DNA from: SSS58A sp041648155
GTDB lineage: Bacteria > Krumholzibacteriota > Krumholzibacteriia > Krumholzibacteriales > Krumholzibacteriaceae
NCBI GenBank assembly: GCA_041648155.1
Contig: JBAZPL010000034.1
Span: 1-17,900, forward strand
Reading direction: 5' to 3'
Length of the DNA: 17,900 nt
The notes beneath the pieces are model-generated. The model worked only from the letters and a program-made list of their open reading frames with translations, was not told where the DNA came from and made no database searches. A program made the position numbers and the translations under genes. This document shows, one piece after another, positions 1 through 7,599 of this stretch (its first letter is position 1; each line of letters opens with the position of its first letter).

Positions 1-951
1 GAGCGTGATGCCCGTGTAGATCGAAGCCTCGCGCGCCGCCACCGGCATATTGGACGTGTTGGCGATCATGATCGTGCGCTCCATGAGGGGCCGCTTCGAT
101 CGCGGATCGACGAGCTCGGGAAAGCTCATGAGCACGTCGGTCATCTCGTTCCCGCGCTCGCCGCAGCCGATGTAGACGATGATGTCGGCGTCGCACCATT
201 TGGCCAGCGCGTGCTGGATCATCGTCTTGCCCGTGCCGAAGCCGCCCGGCACGACGACCGTCCCGCCTTTCGCCTGCGGGAAGAGGGTGTCGATGACGCG
301 CTGCCCCGTGATGAGCGGGAGCCTGAGCGGAAGACGCCCCCTGGAAGGCCGCGACTTCCGCACCGGCCACCGCTGGAACAATTTCACTTCGGTCTCTTTT
401 CCCGAAGCGTCGGAGACCCGGAGCACCGTCTCCTCGATCCGGTACGATCCTTCCTTCGCGACCCAGACGACCTTTCCCTTCACGCTGGGAGGCACGAGGA
501 CGCGGTGCTCGATGAGCACCGTCTCCTGGAGCTTCCCGATGATTTCTCCTCCCTCGACCTGGGCGCCCGCCGCGAGGACCGGCTTGAAATCCCATCTACT
601 CTCGCGGGAAAGGGAGGTCACATGGATCCCCTTCTGGATATACACGCTGCCGGAGGTGTCGCGGATAACCTCGAGCGGGCGCTGGACGCCGTCGTAAATC
701 GTGCCGAGGAGCCCCGGACCGAGCTCGGCCGAGAGGGGAAGCCCCGCGCTGTAGATGTTCGAACCCGGGGCGAGACCCGTCGTATCCTCGTACACCTGAA
801 TGGCGGCCCGATCGCCTTCGAGCTTCACGATCTCCCCGACGAGATGATCCTCGCCCACCTCGACGAGATCGAGCATCTTCGCGTTGGCGATTCCTTTCGC
901 ATGGACGACGGGGCCGACGATCTTGTGCACTTTTCCAATGATCTCAAGCAC
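1..951 (-). CDS. atpA: V/A-type ATPase catalytic subunit A (3' part off the left edge)
   Basis: Catalytic subunit of the rotary V/A-type ATPase headpiece; it binds and hydrolyses or makes ATP at the cytoplasmic face. The frame is open for 317 codons from the start to the window edge, against about 580-600 for the family, so roughly half the protein is missing. The start is GTG at 951, reading VLEIIGKVHKIVGPVV, with an AGAGGA Shine-Dalgarno about 8 bases upstream. The N-terminal beta-barrel is followed by the A-specific insertion (about residues 110-190) and the P-loop GGFGTGKT at residues 236-243. Next come CGERGNEMTDVL (about 263-274) and the conserved NTSNMPVAAREASIYTGIT. The P-loop differs from the usual GPFGSGKT form but keeps the Gly-Lys-Thr core and the Phe. 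Subunit E ends 65 bases upstream. Subunits B and D are expected beyond the edge. Confidence 0.96.
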   Translation of the reverse strand, partial: MLEIIGKVHKIVGPVVHAKGIANAKMLDLVEVGEDHLVGEIVKLEGDRAAIQVYEDTTGLAPGSNIYSAGLPLSAELGPGLLGTIYDGVQRPLEVIRDTSGSVYIQKGIHVTSLSRESRWDFKPVLAAGAQVEGGEIIGKLQETVLIEHRVLVPPSVKGKVVWVAKEGSYRIEETVLRVSDASGKETEVKLFQRWPVRKSRPSRGRLPLRLPLITGQRVIDTLFPQAKGGTVVVPGGFGTGKTMIQHALAKWCDADIIVYIGCGERGNEMTDVLMSFPELVDPRSKRPLMERTIMIANTSNMPVAAREASIYTGITL

Positions 952-1016
952 TGCGGGATTCCTCTTTCTTCATATGACGCCCCATGCGGTCGTCGCCGGC
1001 TGCCGGCTCCGCCCGC

Positions 1017-1664
1017 CTATTCTATCTTGTCCTCCGAGGAAAAAACTCCCTCAAATATAATCGCCCTGATTTCGTCCCGATAGCGGTACATCCTCGCTTC
1101 GATGGTGTTGTCGAAGATCACGTTTCCGCCGGGAACACCGACCTGCACGCCGCCCGCCGTCGAGCCCGGGAGCGCTCTCCCCTCGATGCGCTTCACGGCG
1201 CGCCCTTCCTTCTTCATCAGCTCCCGCACCAGGGGAAAGACGGCGGACTCAAGGAGCGAGAGATCGCGCCTATCCGCGTAAACGATATATTCATCCCCCT
1301 CGAGCACGCGTAGCGCCTCGGCGGCGAGAGCGGCGAGAACCCGCGGATAGTCATCCCGCTTTCTGCCTTTCTCGACGTCCGCGCGCGCGGCGTCCATGAC
1401 CGCGTTCACGACCTCTTCGCGAGCCTTGAGCCTGATGCGGCGGACCTCGAGGTTCACGCTCGAGAGGACGCGTTTCTTCGCGACCGCGCCCTTCTCCGTC
1501 GCTTCCTTGAGGATCCGATCGCCCACCTGCTGCGCCTCGTTCTCGGCCTTCGCGATGATGGCGGCGGCGGTGCTCCTCGCCTTCTCGAGAATCGAGTCGA
1601 CCTCTTTCGCTCCGTCTCCCCTGATCTGTTCGCAGATTTTATCGACGGATTCCATATCAGTCAA
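1017..1664 (-). CDS. atpE: V/A-type ATPase peripheral stalk subunit E
   Basis: Subunit E pairs with subunit H to form the peripheral stalk that holds the catalytic head against rotation. The 215-residue protein has a long charged N-terminal helix rich in Ala, Lys and Glu (about residues 10-105), suited to a coiled coil. A compact C-terminal domain follows, with GSTAGGVQV and IIFDNTIEAR-type sequence (here NVIFDNTIEARMYRYRDEIR), the hallmark of the family. I chose TTG at 1664 because GGGAG sits 8 bases before it; ATG at 1655 is three codons downstream and also possible. It follows subunit F by 32 bases in the same operon. Confidence 0.93.
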   Translation of the reverse strand: MTDMESVDKICEQIRGDGAKEVDSILEKARSTAAAIIAKAENEAQQVGDRILKEATEKGAVAKKRVLSSVNLEVRRIRLKAREEVVNAVMDAARADVEKGRKRDDYPRVLAALAAEALRVLEGDEYIVYADRRDLSLLESAVFPLVRELMKKEGRAVKRIEGRALPGSTAGGVQVGVPGGNVIFDNTIEARMYRYRDEIRAIIFEGVFSSEDKIE

Positions 1665-1696
1665 CGTTTCCGCTCCCTTGCATGTTCACCCGCGTG

Positions 1697-2002
1697 TCAT
1701 ACGTTTATTCCGACCGCGGAGCGCACCATCTGGCGTATCGAGACTCTCCCCGGCATCGGACCGGTCCGGTCGGGAATCTCGATGATGAGAGGGAAGCTAT
1801 GTCCGAAGACGTAATCCTCCATCTCCGCGCGCAGCCCGGCCGCGATCTTCTCGGTGATGATGACGATGCCGACGTCGGAGGACGCAAAGGCCTTCTTGAG
1901 CGCTTCGCGCGCCTCGTCCGCCGTTTCGACCGCCTCGCCGACGACCCCCGCGAGCCCGAAACCGGCCACCGTGCTCTCATCGCCGATCACGTAGAATTGC
2001 AT
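1697..2002 (-). CDS. atpF: V/A-type ATPase central shaft subunit F
   Basis: Small central-rotor subunit that binds subunit D inside the headpiece and couples rotation to catalysis. The 101-residue length matches the family. The N-terminus MQFYVIGDESTVAGFGLAG is the family signature, and the mid-region VGIVIITEKIA and the segment FPLIIEIPDRTGPMPGR are also typical. The start is ATG with GGGAG 5 bases upstream. It begins 10 bases after the subunit K stop, so the two are probably translated from one message. F precedes E here, whereas E-C-F-A is the common archaeal order. Confidence 0.96.
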   Translation of the reverse strand: MQFYVIGDESTVAGFGLAGVVGEAVETADEAREALKKAFASSDVGIVIITEKIAAGLRAEMEDYVFGHSFPLIIEIPDRTGPMPGRVSIRQMVRSAVGINV

Positions 2003-2012
2003 GCGCGCTCCC

Positions 2013-2435
2013 TCAAATCCTCGTCAGAATCATGATAGAGATGATCAAGCCGTAAATCGCGATTCCTTCCGCGAGGCCGACGTAGATGAGGGCCCGCGCC
2101 GTGAGCTCCGGCTTCTCGCTGATCGCCCCGAGCGCCGCGGAACCGACGTACGCGACCGCTATGCCGGCGCCGAGACAGCCGATTCCCGTCGAGAACGCCG
2201 CCGCGGCGAATCCCCAACCGATCACGCGCGCCTGCTCGGCCGAAATGTTCTGGTTGGGCTGCGCGGCCACGATGGCCGTGTCGGACCGCTCACCCTGATG
2301 CTGCTGGCTGCGCGCGTCGGTCGCGGCACCCGCCAGGTTGATCAGCAGAATCAGGATCACGGTCGAAAAGACGGCGGCGGATGACAGGGTGATGAACCTC
2401 TTCATTCTGCTCCTGCGTGCCTCCTGCTCGGACAT
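2013..2435 (-). CDS. atpK: V/A-type ATPase membrane rotor subunit K (proteolipid, c ring)
   Basis: Proteolipid that builds the membrane rotor ring and carries the translocated ion. From ATG at 2435 the protein has 140 residues. An N-terminal hydrophobic helix (about 14-37, possibly a signal peptide) is followed by a hydrophilic linker of about 30 residues, then one helical hairpin. The second helix of the hairpin, reading GLAEGIAIYGLIISIMI, holds the ion-binding Glu at residue 123. ATG at 2435 is preferred because AAGGAG lies 5 bases upstream; a GTG at 2450 overlaps the subunit I stop as GTGA. The extra N-terminal helix makes it longer than an ordinary single-hairpin proteolipid of about 80 residues. 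No Gln is seen in the first hairpin helix, and the Glu is not followed by Ser or Thr, which argues weakly for protons rather than sodium. Confidence 0.93.
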   Translation of the reverse strand: MSEQEARRSRMKRFITLSSAAVFSTVILILLINLAGAATDARSQQHQGERSDTAIVAAQPNQNISAEQARVIGWGFAAAAFSTGIGCLGAGIAVAYVGSAALGAISEKPELTARALIYVGLAEGIAIYGLIISIMILTRI

Positions 2436-2446
2436 GCCTTCTCCTT

Positions 2447-4435
2447 TCACTCATCCCGGCCCGGCTGAACGCCCAGACCGATCGGTTTGTACGCGACACC
2501 ACCACCGGAAAAGAATTTACCGAAAAACTCGTAATATTCCAGACGAATCGCCTGTATCGTGACGACGAGACCTTCGAGGGCGATGATTCCGATATTGCCG
2601 AGAACGAGGATCAGTATCGAATAGATCATCCCGCCGCTCTTGCCCTTCACCATATCGACGAGGCTGAACACCGCGATGAAGAGGCCCACGTGGGCAAGCG
2701 AGAAAGCCGCCACGCGGATGAATGACACGGTGTTGGCGAGGTACCCGATGAGTATCTCGACGACCTCGATGACCGATTCGAATATGTACGATCCGACGCC
2801 CGTCTCGAACACCATTTTCCGCCTGCTCGCAAGCGCGAGTATCGGCTCCCGGAAAAAGAGGAGCAGAATCGGGACGCCGATCGCGCCGACGAGGAGCTTC
2901 ACGGGAATCGGCTCGTTCGAGAGAAAAATGGAAACGGCGACGATGCCGCCCCAGTACATGATCGCGACGATGAGCCCGGCGTGGTCGAAGACGGTCGCTT
3001 TGTAATGCCGCATTCGGATCGAGTTGATGACGTGGAATACTATCCCGAGCGAGATAATGCCGATCCCTAAGTAGATCGCAACCTTGAAGAAATAGATCAC
3101 GTTGTTCATCGGTTTCATCCACACGTGGGGGATGAGCTCCTCGAGACCGAACACGCTGCCGAAAAGGAACCCGAATACGACGGACGAAACGCCGCAGTAG
3201 AAGGCGAGGCGGCCGACGAGGGCGACCGATTCGTTCTTCCGCTTCGAGCGGAAACCGAGCCACGCGCCGAGAAAGAGCAGCACGGCGCCGTGGCCCACGT
3301 CCCCGAACATCATCCCGAACATGACGAGATACGTGATCGCGAAGAAGAAAGTCGGATCGATGACCTTGTACTCGGGCAGGCCGTAGTTCGAAACGAGCAT
3401 CTCGAACGGCTTGAAAAACGCGGGATGCTTGAGGAGAACGGGCACCTTCACGCGGCCGGCCTTGACTCCCGCCACATCCTCCGGCGCAACCACCTCGATG
3501 ATGGCCCGCCCCTTCGCGGCCCGGAGAATCTCCCTTTCGACCTCCCGCTTCTTCCCGCTCGGAATCCAGCCCGAAAAGATGTACGTCTTGCGCGTCCGCT
3601 TCAGGTAATTCTTGACCCTGAGGAGAAGCGCCGCCACCCGGAGCGATCGGTTATATTCGGTGATCCGGCCGGCGTTTGAGTCGCGCGCTGCGGCGAGCTC
3701 CGCCTGAACCCCGGCGAGCTCGCTCTCGAGCGCCTCGATCTTCTTGCCGAGCTCCCCTTTGACCATCGCGGCTTCCCTCTTCGCATCCTCCCCGATCTCG
3801 ACCTCGTCGAACGAGGCCTCGCGCAAGATGCGCTTGATCTTGAGACGATCGTTCTTGAGCCCGATGAGGAGTATGAGCTCGGTCTTGTCGCGCCTCGAGA
3901 GGGAGAGCAGGACGGCGGGGAGCACGGCTATCTTCTCGCGGATATATTCGACGTTCTCGAAACGCACCTCGCCGTAATGCCACTCGAGGAACGAGTACGG
4001 CGCTCTCTCGATCGGAAAGCCGAGGTCCATGAGGGGCGCAACCTCGCCCGCGATGGCTTCCATGCGTTCGAGCTTCTGCCTGATCTCGTTGCGCTCGGCG
4101 AGCACCCCCTCGATCGAGCGTTCGAGAGAGACGACGTACTTTTCCATCTCGGCGATATCGCCCATGGAAACCTCGGCGATCCCTCCTTCCGCGTCGAGGG
4201 AAAGCTCCTTGATGTCGAGATTCTTCATGAGGAGGGCGAGCCGCCCCCGCAGGTATTCGATCTTCGAGCGAACCGCGCCGGCCTCGAAGCTCTTCAGGTT
4301 CTCCGCCCAGGGCTCCTGGTCGTCGAGGCGCACGAGATGGAGAATCCCGAGGCGCACGATCTCCCTGGCGACATCGTCGAGCTCGCTCTCGAAGATGAGC
4401 ACGTTGATCTGATGCATGCGCTCGGGCGTAAACAT
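2447..4435 (-). CDS. atpI: V/A-type ATPase membrane stator subunit I (a subunit)
   Basis: Stator membrane subunit that forms the ion half-channels beside the K ring and anchors the peripheral stalks. The protein has 662 residues, normal for the family. Residues 1 to about 340 form a cytoplasmic domain with coiled-coil stretches (about 95-130 and 215-265). From about 360 onward come several membrane helices, beginning at IDPTFFFAITYLVMFGMMFGD. The functionally essential Arg is residue 574 in NTVSFIRVAAFSLAHVGLF, and the Glu-containing helix before it is also present. The start is ATG with AAGGA 6 bases upstream, 11 bases after the subunit C stop. The stop overlaps a GTG of the subunit K frame by four bases, indicating tight operon coupling. 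Confidence 0.97.
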   Translation of the reverse strand: MFTPERMHQINVLIFESELDDVAREIVRLGILHLVRLDDQEPWAENLKSFEAGAVRSKIEYLRGRLALLMKNLDIKELSLDAEGGIAEVSMGDIAEMEKYVVSLERSIEGVLAERNEIRQKLERMEAIAGEVAPLMDLGFPIERAPYSFLEWHYGEVRFENVEYIREKIAVLPAVLLSLSRRDKTELILLIGLKNDRLKIKRILREASFDEVEIGEDAKREAAMVKGELGKKIEALESELAGVQAELAAARDSNAGRITEYNRSLRVAALLLRVKNYLKRTRKTYIFSGWIPSGKKREVEREILRAAKGRAIIEVVAPEDVAGVKAGRVKVPVLLKHPAFFKPFEMLVSNYGLPEYKVIDPTFFFAITYLVMFGMMFGDVGHGAVLLFLGAWLGFRSKRKNESVALVGRLAFYCGVSSVVFGFLFGSVFGLEELIPHVWMKPMNNVIYFFKVAIYLGIGIISLGIVFHVINSIRMRHYKATVFDHAGLIVAIMYWGGIVAVSIFLSNEPIPVKLLVGAIGVPILLLFFREPILALASRRKMVFETGVGSYIFESVIEVVEILIGYLANTVSFIRVAAFSLAHVGLFIAVFSLVDMVKGKSGGMIYSILILVLGNIGIIALEGLVVTIQAIRLEYYEFFGKFFSGGGVAYKPIGLGVQPGRDE

Positions 4436-4446
4436 GCCGAGTCCTT

Positions 4447-5508
4447 CTAGAAAGCCGCCCGGAGGTGGCTCTCGATATCGGTCTTCTCCATGTTCAGGAG
4501 CTTGCCGTTCAGAATCGTGATGAGGTTCCTGATCTCAGTGCGTTTGAGGATCAGGTACGAGAGGACCGTCCCGATCGTGAACGGAAATCCCCCGAGCGTT
4601 TTCTTCGCCTCGGACACCAGGTAGCTCCAGAGAATGATCTCGAGGAGGTAGAGCTTGCTCAAATCCTCCTCCTTTTTCATGAGCTCTGCGATCGGCCTGA
4701 ACGATTTCTCGAGAGCGACCGAAAGCACGTCCTTCACGGAATCGGCCGCGAAGGCCTGCCGGAGCTTGTCGCTCGTCATCCGATAGCCGCCGGGAATGTT
4801 GTAATCGACGAGATCGCCGGTCGGCACGCTGTAGTAGAACTTGAGCCGCACGAGCCAGCCGATGTTCTTGAGGTCTATCTCGAGGCCGATGAGGCGCTGC
4901 GCGATGCGGCGGTCGGTACGATCGAGCGCGTCCACCCTCGCCTTCAACCGCTTGTAGAAATCGATCTCGAGAGCGATCTCGATCGGAAAGAGCGTCCCCC
5001 GCTGCTTGTAGTCGTCGAGAACGCTCTTCACCGGACCGAGGTACGGCGTCTCGATAAGATACGCGAGCACGTCCTCGATCGTCTTCGCCTCGGCGATCGA
5101 CTGGTAGGGAAGGCTGTGCGGGAGCTCCTTGCGGATGATATACTTGAGATCCTCGAGCCCACGGTTTCCCTCACGAATACGGAGAGCGACCTTGAGGTTC
5201 TCTATCTCGTATTTCTCGATGATCAGCTCGATGAGCTTCAGCGACGGTCCCCTGAGATCCTTGATGAGCTCCGTGTGCCACTGGACCTCCTGCTCGATGA
5301 GGAACTTTTCGGCGACGCGGGGATCGAGGGAAACTTCCGGCCTGGAGAGCGTCTTTTCGTAGATCGTGCCCCCCAGATAAGAATAGAATTCGGGGACGTC
5401 ACGCGCTTCGGCGAGGCGCGCGATCGCCTCGGGAGGCAGAAGCGCGCTGAGGCGCGCCCTCACCTTGGCGTTCACGAGAGCATATTTTCCTACCGGCCCG
5501 AGAAGCAT
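4447..5508 (-). CDS. atpC: V/A-type ATPase subunit C (AC39/d-type rotor socket)
   Basis: Subunit C sits on top of the membrane ring and connects it to the D-F central shaft. The 353-residue length and the N-terminus GPVGKYALVNAKVRARLSALL fit the AC39/subunit C family, whose members begin with a YAYINARVRA-like segment. Internal sequence such as YEIENLKVALRIREGN and IGLEIDLKNIGWLVRLKFYY marks the repeated helical units typical of this fold. The start is ATG at 5508, 42 bases after the subunit H stop. No strong Shine-Dalgarno precedes it, so the exact start is less secure than for its neighbours. Its place between H and I differs from the archaeal H-I-K-E-C-F-A order. Confidence 0.93.
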   Translation of the reverse strand: MLLGPVGKYALVNAKVRARLSALLPPEAIARLAEARDVPEFYSYLGGTIYEKTLSRPEVSLDPRVAEKFLIEQEVQWHTELIKDLRGPSLKLIELIIEKYEIENLKVALRIREGNRGLEDLKYIIRKELPHSLPYQSIAEAKTIEDVLAYLIETPYLGPVKSVLDDYKQRGTLFPIEIALEIDFYKRLKARVDALDRTDRRIAQRLIGLEIDLKNIGWLVRLKFYYSVPTGDLVDYNIPGGYRMTSDKLRQAFAADSVKDVLSVALEKSFRPIAELMKKEEDLSKLYLLEIILWSYLVSEAKKTLGGFPFTIGTVLSYLILKRTEIRNLITILNGKLLNMEKTDIESHLRAAF

Positions 5509-5550
5509 AACGATACCGGTTCACTTGACTGAAGTTCGCCTCGTAATCCG

Positions 5551-5892
5551 CTACGTGCCGAATAGATTGGACTGCTTTTCCTCGATCCCGAGAATCAGGT
5601 TCGTCACGCGGTCAGCCGCCGTCTTTATCTCCGCTCTTTTCTTCCTGATGATCTCGCCGCTTCCGACCTGGGCACGCTCCATCTGCTGCTTGCGTTCCCC
5701 CTCCGCATCTTCCTTCATCCGCTCCATGATCGAATGAGCCTTCTGCATGGCTTCCTTCCGCACACCCTCCTCCACCTGGCGGCTCTTGTCCTCGGCCTCC
5801 CGCACGATCTGCTGAGCCTCGGCGCGCGCGTTCTCGATGCCGTCGCGGGCTTCTTTCTCGGTCTCCAGGATCTTCTGGACTATCTCTTTCAC
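5551..5892 (-). CDS. atpH: V/A-type ATPase peripheral stalk subunit H (G-type)
   Basis: First gene of the ATPase operon. The product is the long helical partner of subunit E in the peripheral stalk. It has 113 residues, nearly all predicted helix with no hydrophobic segment: ILETEKEARDGIENARAEAQ begins a heptad-rich coiled coil extending to about residue 100. The sequence is rich in Glu, Arg, Ala and Lys, with no membrane helix. The start is GTG at 5892 with AGGAGAG 5 bases upstream. A consensus promoter lies about 60 bases upstream. Coiled-coil proteins of this type diverge rapidly, so the call rests on length, composition and position before C-I-K. Confidence 0.88.
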   Translation of the reverse strand: MKEIVQKILETEKEARDGIENARAEAQQIVREAEDKSRQVEEGVRKEAMQKAHSIMERMKEDAEGERKQQMERAQVGSGEIIRKKRAEIKTAADRVTNLILGIEEKQSNLFGT

Positions 5893-5949
5893 AAAATCTC
5901 TCCTGCTGATAGAAACCGAAGCTTGAGGGATATCTGGATATATTCGTAA

Positions 5950-5978
5950 AGTATAAGAAAGCGGCGGAGCCGTGTCAA
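5950..5978 (-). promoter_or_regulatory. Sigma-70-type promoter of the V-ATPase operon
   Basis: On the minus strand TTGACA (5973-5978) and TATACT (5950-5955) are separated by exactly 17 bases. The -35 box is perfect and the -10 box has one mismatch. Transcription would start near 5943, leaving a leader of about 50 bases before the GTG of subunit H. This is the only gap of more than 100 bases upstream of the ATPase genes, which fits an operon promoter. Confidence 0.8.
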
Positions 5979-6003
5979 CAAGCGAAACTGCCTACCCCGC
6001 CGC
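5961..6003 (-). terminator. Possible terminator hairpin after the 249-residue membrane protein gene
   Basis: On the minus strand GCGGCGG (5997-6003, starting in the stop codon) can pair with CCGCCGC (5961-5967) across a 29-base loop, followed by TTTCTT. The stem is GC-only and a short T-rich run follows, but the loop is long, so termination would be weak. The 3' arm lies in the spacer of the ATPase promoter. Confidence 0.35.
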
Positions 6004-6752
6004 TACTTAACGATCACCGACGCCGAGGAATCGAACGGGTTCGTCCGCACGGCGAGTGAGAAGAGGTACGGATAGTTGCGTCTCAGGTGGTCCATGTACC
6101 AGAGCCATTCGACGGCGATCGTGGTGTACGCCCGCTTGATGTCGCCCTCGAGGTGTTTCAGATCCGACGCGGGGAGCTTCGAGAAATCCTCCCTCGCCTC
6201 GAGCTCCTCGGCGAGGTGAAACACCGCCCAGAGCATCTCGGTGAACGACTCGTGTTCGAGGAGGTTCGGGTTCTCGAGAAGGCCGAGGAGAAATACCCGC
6301 TTGGCGGCGAGAAGGGCTTTGAGCTCATCGAGATTCTTCGAGGACGGCCGGGGCATGCACTCGCAGGCCTTGAAGTACCGGACGAGGTCCTTGATGTTCC
6401 GCTCCGGCCAGCTGCCGGCCGCCGCGAGCCGGGTCCGCTTGTCCGCCGCGGCGGCGTCGACGACGACGAATCCCTTCAGGAGCCGTGTGCCGACCTCGCT
6501 GAAGAACGCTCCGATCACCATATTGAGCTTCTTGAGCATGACGCGCCTCTCGCGCTCGGTCAAGAGCTGGTGAACGACGATCGTGACGAGGAACACCTCG
6601 ATCGGAAGGAACGCGACGTCCCCGAGAAGGTAGATGAAAATATGATGCGCGTCCCCGAAAACGAGATAATGGATCGAATAGAGTATCGCCGACATGACGA
6701 TCAGAGACACGCCGAGCGCGACTTTCCAGCTTATTCGATTCAAGAAGCGCAT
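6003..6752 (-). CDS. Two-helix membrane protein of unknown function
   Basis: I do not recognise a characterised function. The 249-residue protein has two N-terminal membrane helices (about residues 12-32 and 37-63). The second runs through FLPIEVFLVTIVVHQLL. A soluble, mainly helical domain of about 185 residues follows and begins TERERRVMLKKLNMVIGAFFSEVG. Positively charged residues flank the first helix and follow the second, suggesting the large domain is cytoplasmic. The C-terminal part has WLWYMDHLRRNYPYLFSLAVR. No catalytic motif is evident. The start is ATG at 6752, three bases after the stop of the LolA-like gene, so it is almost certainly co-transcribed with it and the peptidase gene. 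It may belong to a conserved family of hypothetical proteins; I infer this only from its well-ordered, family-like sequence. Confidence 0.75.
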   Translation of the reverse strand: MRFLNRISWKVALGVSLIVMSAILYSIHYLVFGDAHHIFIYLLGDVAFLPIEVFLVTIVVHQLLTERERRVMLKKLNMVIGAFFSEVGTRLLKGFVVVDAAAADKRTRLAAAGSWPERNIKDLVRYFKACECMPRPSSKNLDELKALLAAKRVFLLGLLENPNLLEHESFTEMLWAVFHLAEELEAREDFSKLPASDLKHLEGDIKRAYTTIAVEWLWYMDHLRRNYPYLFSLAVRTNPFDSSASVIVK

Positions 6753-6755
6753 CGA

Positions 6756-7589
6756 TTATTCGTCGCCGACCTTCTCGATCTTGTCCTTCATTTTCTCCAT
6801 CTGCTCCATCATGCCCTTCATGTCGGGGCCGGAGGAGGCCTTGATCTTGTCCGGATCGAAGAGATCGTCGGCGAGCCCCTTGTTGACCGCAATCGATTTG
6901 ACGATCGTTGTCGAGATGAGATCCTTGCCCGAATACATCTCGGTTCTGAATGGCATCTCGAAATCTCCAGAGACCTTCCGGTAATCCGAGAAAACGATCA
7001 CGCTCGCGACGCCCTCCTGCGGCTTGCCCTCCAATTTCATGAGAACGAAGCTCTTCTGATCGATCCAGAGCTTCGCAAAATCGGGAGAATCGTCGAGCAC
7101 GGAGAGCACGTAGCAGTCGCGCCCGGCGATCTTCTCGCTCCCGACGATCTCGGCCGCGACCGGCAGGTAGTCGCTGCAGTCCCATTGACCCCGGTACTTC
7201 GCGCCTTCATCGGCGGGGATCTTCGATTTGCCCATCATGGGATTCACGATCCAGGCGTTCGTGTCGTCGCCGATGACGATCGTCTTCATGTCGGCCATCT
7301 CGGCGGGCATCCCGGCGTCCTCCATTCCCTCCATGGAGACCTCGACCCGGAACTGCTTGCCCCTGCTGTACAGGGTCGACGTCGTCTTGAACGCACCCTC
7401 GGACGAGGGTACTTCCATCTCCATCGTCCAGGTTATATCCTTGAGACCCTGCTTGTATTTCGTGCAGCTCTCGATCATCCGCTTCGACAAACTTTCCCAC
7501 GTCTCGGTGAAGCCGTTCGCGGGAAGGATCGCGAGGCAGGCGAGAAGGGCGAGAACCATTGCCGTATTGAACACGAGCGACTTCTTCAT
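6756..7589 (-). CDS. LolA-fold periplasmic protein (outer-membrane lipoprotein-sorting-like)
   Basis: Predicted exported protein of 277 residues with a Sec signal peptide (MKKSLVFNTAMVLALLACLA, cleaved near residue 26-29). The mature part matches the LolA-like fold used to carry or bind hydrophobic lipid or lipoprotein groups: repeated beta strands, then IAGRDCYVLSV, KLWIDQKSFVLMKLEG, and VIVFSDYRKV followed by FEMPFRTEM. The C-terminus ends in a Met/Lys-rich helix (MKGMMEQMEKMKDKIEKVGDE). The start is ATG at 7589 with a perfect AGGAGG 6 bases upstream, 10 bases after the peptidase stop. It is not necessarily true LolA, because no LolB or LolCDE partner is nearby. It could bind a lipid or a sorting substrate for the adjacent membrane protein. 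Confidence 0.75.
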   Translation of the reverse strand: MKKSLVFNTAMVLALLACLAILPANGFTETWESLSKRMIESCTKYKQGLKDITWTMEMEVPSSEGAFKTTSTLYSRGKQFRVEVSMEGMEDAGMPAEMADMKTIVIGDDTNAWIVNPMMGKSKIPADEGAKYRGQWDCSDYLPVAAEIVGSEKIAGRDCYVLSVLDDSPDFAKLWIDQKSFVLMKLEGKPQEGVASVIVFSDYRKVSGDFEMPFRTEMYSGKDLISTTIVKSIAVNKGLADDLFDPDKIKASSGPDMKGMMEQMEKMKDKIEKVGDE

Positions 7590-7599
7590 CGGATACCTC

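Noticed and set aside
211..1083. Plus-strand open frame opposite subunit A
   Set aside because: The minus-strand translation is an unmistakable ATPase subunit A with P-loop, so this is a shadow.
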